From the NCBI GenBank assembly GCA_964502775.1, contig CAZCYE010000086.1, forward strand, positions 1-6,042: a stretch of DNA of 6,042 bases, in the 5' to 3' direction. Positions 1-5,646 of the stretch are shown here, in pieces (the stretch's first letter is position 1; each line of letters opens with the position of its first letter). The DNA comes from CAZCYE01 sp964502775 (lineage in GTDB: Bacteria; Actinomycetota; Acidimicrobiia; IMCC26256; PALSA-555). The notes under the pieces are model-generated. The model ran no database searches. It worked only from the letters and a program-made list of their open reading frames with translations, and had not been told where the DNA came from. A program made the translations under genes and the position numbers.

Positions 1-1
1 G

Positions 2-1330
2 CCCGCGGGGTGGCTCCTGGAGTCGATCGCGGCGCGCCGAGGCCGGCGGGTCACCGCCGGCGAGCTCGACGCCGCCCGGGCCGCCACGCAGCGGCCCGAA
101 CACGTCACGGTCGTCCCGTCGTTCGAGCACACCCTGCGCGACGGCGAGTCACCGGCCTCGGTGCGCGACCACGACCTGTCGTGGCTGTTGGCGTGGCGCG
201 ACGCCGGGCGCCCCGTGGCGCGCCATCCCTTGTGCCGGGCCGAGCCGCGCCTGCGCGCCGGCTACCAGGCCGTCTCCGCGCGCGCCGGCGCGCGCCTCGG
301 CGCCTGGGACGGCGTGGTCGGACCCATCGTGGGCGCCAGCACCGGGCTCGGTGATCTGCTCAGTCCGACGGTCCTCGAGACCTGGGCCCATTGCCCCTTC
401 GAGTTCCTGGGTCACCACGTGCTGAGGATCCGTTCCGTCGAGCGGCCCGAGGAGCGCGATCGGATCGACCCCCGTGTGCGCGGGATCCTGGTGCACGACG
501 TGCTCGAGGGCTTCTTCACCCAGCACCGTGGTCGGGCCTTGGACGAGGGGTGGTCACCCGAGGATCGGGCGGAGCTGCGGGCCCGCGCCGAGGCGTCGTG
601 CGACGCGCTGGAGCGCGACGGCCTCACCGGCCGGGCCGTGTACTGGCAGGTGGACCGCCACCGCTTGCTGCGCGAGATCGATCGCGTGCTCGACACCGAC
701 GAGGAGATCCGCGCCGCGCACGGCCTCGTGACCGAGCACTGCGAGGTGGGCTTCGGCCATCCCGAGGACCCACTCGGCCCGCTCGTGCTCACGGTGGCGG
801 AGACACCGGTGACGTTCCGGGGCCGCATCGACCGCATCGACCGCGCCCGGGACGGCCACCTCGAGGTGTTCGACTACAAGACCGGGTCAGCCGACGTGAC
901 CGACGAGGTGCTCCTCGCGGATCCCGTGGTGGGAGGAACACATCTCCAGCTCGCGCTCTACGCCCTCGCGGCACGGGGGCTCGATCCCAGCGCGTCGGTG
1001 CAGGCGTCGTACTGGTACACGCGCGAGCGCCAGGACGCGCTGCGCGGCTTCACCCTCGGCGCCGACGCCGAGGCCCGGCTCGTGGACGTGCTCGACACCA
1101 TCGTCACCGAGATCGGAGCCGGGCACTTCCCCGCCTATCCCGGCGAGGAAGGCTTCTTCGGTCCCACCAACTGCCGCTACTGCGACTTCGATCGGCTGTG
1201 CCCGCAGGACCGCGTGAGGAACTTCGAACGCCGCCATCACCATCCCGCCTACGCGGCCACGCTGGCCCTGCGCGACGAGGAACCCGACGACAGCACCGGG
1301 GACACCGGTGCCACGGACGCTGGGCCATGA
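2..1330 (+). CDS. AddB-like PD-(D/E)XK nuclease, C-terminal part (5' end outside window)
   Basis: The frame is open from the left edge, so the start lies outside the window; 442 residues are visible, numbered here from the first full codon. A RecB-family nuclease fold is clear: GxxxH at G161-H165, the GRID motif with D277, the catalytic D291-Y-K293 followed by TG, and the QxxxY helix Q316-Y320. Four cysteines bracket this domain: C131 in AHCPFEF, then C391-x2-C394-x5-C400. That is the arrangement that holds a [4Fe-4S] cluster in AddB-type nucleases. In AddAB, AddB cuts one strand while its partner translocates and cuts the other, producing 3' tails for RecA. The stop overlaps the next gene's ATG (ATGA), which implies translational coupling, and addB-addA order is also known from Bacillus. 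The N-terminal helicase-like half cannot be inspected, so a stand-alone RecB-family exonuclease or another relative remains possible. The nuclease call is secure; the AddB identity is inferred. Confidence 0.88.
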   Translation, partial: PAGWLLESIAARRGRRVTAGELDAARAATQRPEHVTVVPSFEHTLRDGESPASVRDHDLSWLLAWRDAGRPVARHPLCRAEPRLRAGYQAVSARAGARLGAWDGVVGPIVGASTGLGDLLSPTVLETWAHCPFEFLGHHVLRIRSVERPEERDRIDPRVRGILVHDVLEGFFTQHRGRALDEGWSPEDRAELRARAEASCDALERDGLTGRAVYWQVDRHRLLREIDRVLDTDEEIRAAHGLVTEHCEVGFGHPEDPLGPLVLTVAETPVTFRGRIDRIDRARDGHLEVFDYKTGSADVTDEVLLADPVVGGTHLQLALYALAARGLDPSASVQASYWYTRERQDALRGFTLGADAEARLVDVLDTIVTEIGAGHFPAYPGEEGFFGPTNCRYCDFDRLCPQDRVRNFERRHHHPAYAATLALRDEEPDDSTGDTGATDAGP

Positions 1331-4300
1331 CTCCGGCAGCGGGCGCGGCCGGAGCGGCGGGGGCCACCGAGGCGCTGGCCGACGACGAGGCGCGCCGCGA
1401 CATCGCCGATGCGCTCGACCAGACGTTGTTCGTGGAGGCCGGCGCCGGCACGGGCAAGACCCACGCCTTGGTGCAGCGCGTGGTGAACCTCGTGGCTCGG
1501 GGCACGCCGCTGACCGCCATCGCGGCGATCACGTTCACCGAGGCGGCGGCGGCCGACCTGCGCGATCGGGTGCGCATCGCCCTCGACGACGAAGCGCGGA
1601 TGGTCGATGACCATGATCACGCCGGAAGCAGCGGTGGCGAGGGGGCAGCGGTTGATGCCGGCGAGCGCGCCCGCCGGTGCGCCGAGGCCGTCGCCGCGTT
1701 CGACGATGCCACCATCAGCACCCTGCACGGGTTCGCCCAGCGCGTGCTCACCGAGTTCCCCGTGGAGGCCGGGCTACCGCCGGGCTTCGAGGTGCTCGAC
1801 GAGATCCAGGCCCTCCTGGGATTCGCCGAGCAGTGGCGCGCCCACTGCGACGCCATGTTCGAGGACGCCGAGCTCGCGCCCGCGCTCCGCAGCGCCACCA
1901 TCCTCGGCCTCACCACCCGACACCTCGAAACGATCGCGCGGGGGTTGGCTCGGCACTGGGACCGGTGCCCTCGGCTCGGCCAGCACGTGGAGATGGTGCC
2001 GCCCTTCGACGCCGCGCCCGTGATCGCCCATCTCGAGTGCGCGATCGCGGTGGCTCCGCAGTGCCGTATGGAGGGTGACACGTTGCTCACCCGGCTCGGC
2101 GACCTCCAGCGCCTGGTGGAGCAGCTGCACGATGCCGACGCCCAAGAGCGGTTGGAGCTCTTGGCCGAGACCGGCCTCGCGGCCGGGAACCGGGGCCGGC
2201 GCGCGCACTGGCCCGACGACACCAAGGCGCAGGTGGTGGCCGCGCTCGACGCCGCCGAGGCCGCCCGCGTCGAGGCCGTGGAGGCTGTGCGCCGTCCGGC
2301 GTTTGCGACGCTGCTCGCACGGCTCAGCGAGTTCGTGCACGCCACCGTGGAAGTGCGACGTCGCGACGGGCGACTCGAGTTCCACGATCTCCTCGTACAC
2401 GCGCGGGATCTGCTCCGATCCGTGCCGGAGGTGCGGCACGCGCTGCACCAGCGCTACCGCCATGTGCTCCTCGACGAGTTCCAGGACACCGATCCGCTCC
2501 AGATCGAGATCGCGGTGCTCATCGCCACCGACGATTCCGACGTGAGCGAGGCGTGGTGGGAGTGCTCGATCCCCGGCGGTCGCCTCTTCGTGGTGGGCGA
2601 CCCGAAGCAGTCGATCTACCGGTTCCGCCGAGCCGACATCGAGCTGTATCACCGGGTGCGCGAGCTCTTCGCGACGGCGGGAAGCATCCGGACGCTCGTC
2701 ACCAACTTCCGATCCCGCCCCGGGATCCTCGACTTCGTCAACGAGGCGTTCACCCCCCTCATGGCACCCGGCGACGTGCTCCAGGCGACCTACGAGGCCC
2801 TCACCCCCCGGCGCGGCGCCGACGCGGCGTCACCCGAGCCGGTGCGCACGTTCGGAGGCGCCGAGCCTCGGGACACCGACCTCGCCGAGCTGCGCCGCCG
2901 CGAGGCCCACGAGGTGGTGGCCCTGGTCCTCCAGGCCCGCGACGAGGGCTGGGCAGTCCATGACGACCGCGAGGCGGAGGATCACACTCGCCCCGCGCGC
3001 CTGGCCGACATCGCGATCCTGTTGCCGACCCGCGCCACGCTCCCCTATCTCGAGGACGCGCTCGGCGCGGCCGCGGTGCCCGCCCGCATCGAGAGCCGAT
3101 CCCTCGTGTTCGCCACCGCCGAGGTGCAGGAACTGCTGAGCGTCCTCACCGCTCTCGACGACCCCGCCGACGAGGTGGCCATCGTCGCCGCGTTGCGGTC
3201 ACCGGGATTCGCGTGCCGAGACGACGAGCTCGTGGAGTTCGCGCTCGCCGGGGGGCGCTTCGACTACCGCTTCGACGGCTCGCCCGCACTCGATCCCGAG
3301 CATTCGGTGCCGGCCGGGTTGCGGCGGCTCCGCGCGCTGCACGAGCGCCGGTGGTGGGACGACATCGGCAGCCTCGTCGATCGCGTGGTCAGCGAACAGC
3401 GCCTGCTGGAGCTCGCGGTCGGGAGGACCCGGCCCCGGGACCACTGGCGCCGCACCCGCTTCGTGGCCGAGGCGGCGCGCGCGTACTGCGACGCCGGCGG
3501 TACGAGCCTGCGGGGCTTCCTCGACTGGGCGCGGCTCCAGCTCGACGAGGAGGCCAGCGTCCTCGAGATCGTCGTCCCCGAACCCGACGACGACGCGGTC
3601 CGCATCCTCACCGTGCACGGCGCCAAGGGCTTGGAGTTCCCGATCGTGGTGCTGTCGGGGCTGGGACTGCGCGAGCAGGGGCGCGCCGATCCCGTGCTGT
3701 TCTCGCCGGACGGCATCGAGGTGCGAGTGGGACGGGAGAAGTCGCGCTTCATGACCGACGGCTTCGAGGCCCTCGCCGTGCGGGAACGAGACGCCCAGAG
3801 CGCCGAGCAGACCCGCGTGCTCTACGTGGCCGCGACGCGCGCCCGTGACCACCTCGCCGTGAGCCTGTACCACCGGGAGCAGGACCACTGCCTCGCCGCC
3901 CGTATCGCGGGTCATGCCCGGGGCCCCGCGATGCTGGGAGCCCCGCCGTCGGAGCCCGGCAGGTCAGTGGGGTCGGCGGGACCGGCAACGGCGGCGGCGC
4001 GGCCCCCGACCCCGCTCAGCTCCACCGTCGCGCAGCGTGACGCGTGGCTCCGCGAACGCATCCGTTGCATCGACGCCGCGCGAAGAGAGTCGTCGGTGGC
4101 GGCCACCGCGCTCGCGGCGCGCGCGCGCGACGCCGCGCCCGAGGCCCGACTCCACGACCCCAACCTCGACAAGGACGCGGCCGAGTACGAGACCCCCGCC
4201 TGGCGCCGGGGCCGAGCGGGCACGGCCGTCGGTCGCGCCGTGCACGCCGTGCTCCAGAGCGTCGACGTGGTGACCGGTGAGGGTGTGGCCCGTGCCGCTC

Positions 4301-4734
4301 GCGCCCAGGCCCTCGCCGAGGGCATCCCCGAGCGCGAACCCGAGGTACGCGAGCTGGCCGAGAGCCTCCTGCGGGCCCCGGTGTTGCGGCAGGCCGTCGA
4401 TGAGGGCTGGCCCCGATGGCGTGAGGTGCCCGTCGCCGCCGAGATCGACGGTGTGCTCGTGGAGGGTTTCATCGATCTCCTCGTGCGCGCGCCCGAGGGC
4501 CTGGTCGTCGTGGACTACAAGACCGACCACGTGCCGGCATCACATGATCTCGACGCCGCGTTGGCCCACTACCGGATCCAGGGCGCGGCGTATGCCCTCG
4601 CTCTGGAGCAGGTGCTCGGCGAACGAGTCGCGCGCTGCGTGTTCGTGTTCGCGCGCTCCGGTGACCCGCTGGAGCGTGAGGTCACGGATCTCGACGCGGC
4701 GCAGCAGGACGTGCGCGCGCAGCTCGCGAGCTGA
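1327..4734 (+). CDS. addA: AddA/RecB-like UvrD-family helicase-nuclease
   Basis: This 1135-residue protein is the ATP-driven motor and second nuclease of an AddAB-type end-resection complex. The superfamily 1A helicase motifs occur in order: Walker A AGAGTGKT at 38-45 (K44), motif Ia ITFTEAAAADL at 68-78, motif Ic STLHGF at 131-136, Walker B LLDEFQDTD at 381-389, motif III GDPKQSIYRFRRAD at 424-437, motif IV NFRSRPG at 460-466, motif V TVHGAKGLEFP at 762-772, and motif VI LYVAATRARD at 832-841. A Pro/Ala/Gly-rich linker (about 865-957) leads to a RecB-type nuclease domain: GRAVH (H973), D1050 in GFIDLL, catalytic D1063-Y-K1065, and Q1085/Y1089. All expected residues are present, so both activities look intact. 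The ATG at 1327 was chosen because it sits in the ATGA overlap with the upstream gene and lies 38 codons before Walker A; upstream in-frame codons would run inside the neighbour. The AGAGTGKT/DEFQDTD style fits AddA/RecB better than mycobacterial AdnAB, but orthology is an inference. Confidence 0.93.
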   Translation: MTPAAGAAGAAGATEALADDEARRDIADALDQTLFVEAGAGTGKTHALVQRVVNLVARGTPLTAIAAITFTEAAAADLRDRVRIALDDEARMVDDHDHAGSSGGEGAAVDAGERARRCAEAVAAFDDATISTLHGFAQRVLTEFPVEAGLPPGFEVLDEIQALLGFAEQWRAHCDAMFEDAELAPALRSATILGLTTRHLETIARGLARHWDRCPRLGQHVEMVPPFDAAPVIAHLECAIAVAPQCRMEGDTLLTRLGDLQRLVEQLHDADAQERLELLAETGLAAGNRGRRAHWPDDTKAQVVAALDAAEAARVEAVEAVRRPAFATLLARLSEFVHATVEVRRRDGRLEFHDLLVHARDLLRSVPEVRHALHQRYRHVLLDEFQDTDPLQIEIAVLIATDDSDVSEAWWECSIPGGRLFVVGDPKQSIYRFRRADIELYHRVRELFATAGSIRTLVTNFRSRPGILDFVNEAFTPLMAPGDVLQATYEALTPRRGADAASPEPVRTFGGAEPRDTDLAELRRREAHEVVALVLQARDEGWAVHDDREAEDHTRPARLADIAILLPTRATLPYLEDALGAAAVPARIESRSLVFATAEVQELLSVLTALDDPADEVAIVAALRSPGFACRDDELVEFALAGGRFDYRFDGSPALDPEHSVPAGLRRLRALHERRWWDDIGSLVDRVVSEQRLLELAVGRTRPRDHWRRTRFVAEAARAYCDAGGTSLRGFLDWARLQLDEEASVLEIVVPEPDDDAVRILTVHGAKGLEFPIVVLSGLGLREQGRADPVLFSPDGIEVRVGREKSRFMTDGFEALAVRERDAQSAEQTRVLYVAATRARDHLAVSLYHREQDHCLAARIAGHARGPAMLGAPPSEPGRSVGSAGPATAAARPPTPLSSTVAQRDAWLRERIRCIDAARRESSVAATALAARARDAAPEARLHDPNLDKDAAEYETPAWRRGRAGTAVGRAVHAVLQSVDVVTGEGVARAARAQALAEGIPEREPEVRELAESLLRAPVLRQAVDEGWPRWREVPVAAEIDGVLVEGFIDLLVRAPEGLVVVDYKTDHVPASHDLDAALAHYRIQGAAYALALEQVLGERVARCVFVFARSGDPLEREVTDLDAAQQDVRAQLAS

Positions 4735-4762
4735 GGTCCACCGCGCGCGGCGCGGAATTCCC

Positions 4763-4768
4763 TACACT
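4763..4768 (+). promoter_or_regulatory. possible -10 box (TACACT)
   Basis: TACACT matches the actinobacterial -10 pattern TAnnnT and lies 28 bases past the addA-like stop, about 15 bases before a strong inverted repeat. No TTGACA-like -35 is visible at normal spacing. A transcript starting near 4775 would begin just ahead of the hairpin. This is weak evidence from a single hexamer and could be chance. Confidence 0.22.
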
Positions 4769-4783
4769 CGCCTCAGCGGAGTA

Positions 4784-4830
4784 CCCCTCCGGCGGTGTTG
4801 CGAACGCGCGTTGCAACCCTGCCGGAGGGG
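4784..4830. promoter_or_regulatory. strong GC-rich inverted repeat (terminator-like or leader hairpin)
   Basis: Two perfect 10-base arms, CCCCTCCGGC (4784-4793) and GCCGGAGGGG (4821-4830), enclose a second nested stem, GTTGC (4797-4801) with GCAAC (4813-4817). At its centre is the palindrome AACGCGCGTT (4803-4812). Apart from a small internal mismatch and one bulged G (4802), the whole element would fold as one long hairpin. It lies between the converging ends of the addA-like gene and the minus-strand microprotein, where a two-way terminator would be expected. However, neither side has a T tract. Its 3' arm also contains GGAGGGG, 6 bases upstream of an ATG at 4837, so it could instead be a leader that hides a ribosome binding site. 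The repeat is certain; its role is not. Confidence 0.5.
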
Positions 4831-4842
4831 TTCGTCATGCCG

Positions 4843-4869
4843 GGCCAGGTCGTGGCAGGCCAGGTCGTG
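4843..4869. repeat. two-copy tandem repeat, 15-base period
   Basis: GGCCAGGTCGTG occurs at 4843-4854 and again at 4858-4869, a 12-base identity repeated with a 15-base period. It lies between the inverted repeat and the minus-strand microprotein's stop. Read on the plus strand from the ATG at 4837, it encodes the repeated peptide GQVV. Two copies in GC-rich sequence may be simple slippage; no function is evident. Confidence 0.4.
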
Positions 4870-4880
4870 CCCGCGTCGTC

Positions 4881-4997
4881 TCAGGCGAGGTCGCTCGAGA
4901 TGTCGTCGCCCTGCTTGCGCTTGCGCCAGAAGAACACCACGGCACCGATTGCGGCGCCGAGCGCGGCAAGCCTGGTGAAGACCCTTCCTGCACCCAT
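4881..4997 (-). CDS. 38-residue single-pass membrane microprotein, unknown function
   Basis: The ATG at 4997 (minus strand) is preceded by AGGAGGT, a full match to the 16S anti-Shine-Dalgarno, with a 4-base gap. The product has a short basic N-terminus (MGAGRVFTR), one hydrophobic segment (about residues 10-24, LAALGAAIGAVVFFW), a strongly basic patch RKRK right after it, and an acidic tail ending SSDLA. That layout predicts a single membrane helix with the RKRK side in the cytoplasm by the positive-inside rule. Six of 38 codons end in A or T, typical of local genes. The frame stays open upstream of this ATG, but that longer reading runs antisense through DUF427 and the tRNA and is not credible. 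I do not recognise a family; high-GC actinobacteria carry many such tiny membrane proteins. It is divergent from DUF427 and convergent with the addA-like gene. Confidence 0.62.
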   Translation of the reverse strand: MGAGRVFTRLAALGAAIGAVVFFWRKRKQGDDISSDLA

Positions 4998-5001
4998 CCT
5001 G

Positions 5002-5008
5002 ACCTCCT
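5002..5008 (-). promoter_or_regulatory. ribosome binding site of the 38-residue microprotein
   Basis: On the minus strand this reads AGGAGGT, a seven-base match to the 16S rRNA 3' end, placed four bases before the ATG at 4997. It is the strongest Shine-Dalgarno I found in the window and is what fixes the microprotein start. Confidence 0.6.
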
Positions 5009-5025
5009 GTGTCGAGCGCCATGAG

Positions 5026-5045
5026 GGGCGCGTCCTAGGGCGCCC
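5026..5045. repeat. short inverted repeat between divergent genes
   Basis: GGGCGC (5026-5031) and GCGCCC (5040-5045) form a 6-base-pair stem with an 8-base loop containing CTAG. It sits between the divergent starts of the minus-strand microprotein (4997) and DUF427 (5109). It could be an operator or a 5' leader hairpin of the microprotein transcript, but short GC palindromes are common in such DNA. Confidence 0.25.
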
Positions 5046-5095
5046 ATTCTGGCCCATCGTCGTGCCCGCACGCTCGGCCGGTGGCTGACCACGCC

Positions 5096-5101
5096 TAGCA
5101 T
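5096..5101 (+). promoter_or_regulatory. -10 box of a probable leaderless promoter for DUF427
   Basis: TAGCAT fits the TAnnnT -10 pattern and ends exactly 7 bases before the ATG at 5109. Transcription would therefore start at or next to the start codon, the classic geometry of leaderless genes in actinobacteria. The GAGGG upstream of the ATG has only a two-base gap, too close for a normal Shine-Dalgarno, which also favours leaderless translation. No clear -35 is seen. Confidence 0.42.
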
Positions 5102-5108
5102 CGAGGGA

Positions 5109-5510
5109 ATGGAAGGGCACCACATCGAGCTGCGCGACGAGCCCCGACGGGTGGTCGTGAGCGTCGGGGGCGTCGATGTCGCCGCGTCGGAGCACACGAT
5201 CGCGCTGCTCGAGACCGGCCTGCCGCCCCGCCATTACTTCCCGCGCCCCGATGTGCGCATGGACCTGCTCGAGGCCACCCCGACCGAGACCGTCTGCCCG
5301 TTCAAGGGGCAGGCGTCGTACTTCACGATCCGCGTCGGCGACGCGGTGCACCGTGACCTGGCGTGGTGCTACGAGGAACCGATCAAGGGGATGGAGCCCA
5401 TCGCCGCCCGCGTGTGCTTCTATGCCGAGCGCTTCGACTTCAGCATCGGCGACGAGCCCCAGGAGCGCCCCGTCACACCCTGGTCGCCCAAGCCGTCCTC
5501 GCCGTCCTAG
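5109..5510 (+). CDS. DUF427 domain-containing protein
   Basis: The 133-residue product carries the hallmark sequence of DUF427 (PF04248), a small beta-rich domain of unknown biochemical role common in actinobacteria, proteobacteria and fungi. The landmarks are YFPRPDVRMDLL (43-54), the core CPFKGQASYF (63-72), AWCYEEP (85-91) and the final strand IAARVCFYAERFDF (98-111). The domain fills residues 5-115. The last 17 residues are proline- and serine-rich (WSPKPSSPS) and probably disordered. There is no signal peptide or membrane segment, so it should be cytoplasmic. The start is set by the ATG at 5109, which directly precedes the domain and lies 7 bases after a -10 box. The gene is divergent from the membrane microprotein and is followed 12 bases later by a tRNA, so the two may share a transcript. 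The family call is confident; function is unknown. Confidence 0.9.
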   Translation: MEGHHIELRDEPRRVVVSVGGVDVAASEHTIALLETGLPPRHYFPRPDVRMDLLEATPTETVCPFKGQASYFTIRVGDAVHRDLAWCYEEPIKGMEPIAARVCFYAERFDFSIGDEPQERPVTPWSPKPSSPS

Positions 5511-5522
5511 GGAATCCTCGCC

Positions 5523-5595
5523 GGTCCGGTAGCTCAGCTGGAAGAGCAGCTGCCTTACAAGCAGCAGGTCGCAGGTTCGAGCCCTGCCCGGGCCA
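5523..5595 (+). tRNA. tRNA-Val, anticodon TAC
   Basis: All cloverleaf parts fold in 73 bases. The acceptor GGTCCGG (5523-5529) pairs with CCGGGCC (5588-5594), with one T-G wobble at the third pair. The D stem is GCTC/GAGC, and the anticodon stem is GCTGC/GCAGC around the loop CTTACAA (5554-5560). The variable loop has five bases. The T stem GCAGG/CCTGC encloses TTCGAGC, and the discriminator is A5595. Anticodon TAC (5556-5558) reads the valine codon GTA, which is rare in such GC-rich genomes. The genome does not encode CCA here (CGC follows), so a CCA-adding enzyme is needed. No clear promoter of its own is visible in the 12-base gap after DUF427, so read-through from that gene or an internal promoter is likely. 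Confidence 0.96.
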
Positions 5596-5646
5596 CGCAA
5601 AGCCACTGACCTGCACGCTCCCTGCGCGCAATGCTCGGCGTGTTGG

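Noticed and set aside
391..1326. The addA-like frame stays open for 312 codons upstream of its ATG
   Set aside because: This stretch lies inside the AddB-like gene in another frame, encodes an Arg/Pro/Gly-rich sequence without motifs, and is the usual result of very high GC. The ATG at 1327 in the ATGA overlap is the real start.
1774..2652. 292-codon open frame on the minus strand inside the addA-like gene
   Set aside because: It is antisense to clear helicase motifs, and its His/Arg/Gly-rich product has no recognisable domain. Long antisense frames are expected where third positions are nearly all G or C.
3199..3915. 238-codon minus-strand frame opposite helicase motifs V and VI
   Set aside because: It mirrors conserved coding sequence on the other strand, has no visible ribosome binding site or family resemblance, and is a GC-driven shadow.
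5031..5512. Direct repeat CGTCCTAGGG at 5031-5040 and 5503-5512, on both sides of DUF427
   Set aside because: Ten-base repeats are expected by chance many times in 6 kb of biased sequence. The second copy overlaps the DUF427 stop codon, and nothing else suggests a mobile cassette.
4998..5606. Minus-strand extension of the microprotein to 241 codons, starting with GRARTCDLLLVRQL-like sequence
   Set aside because: The beginning is the well-known spurious translation of an antisense tRNA, and the rest runs opposite DUF427. Only the last 38 codons, after the strong Shine-Dalgarno, look real.
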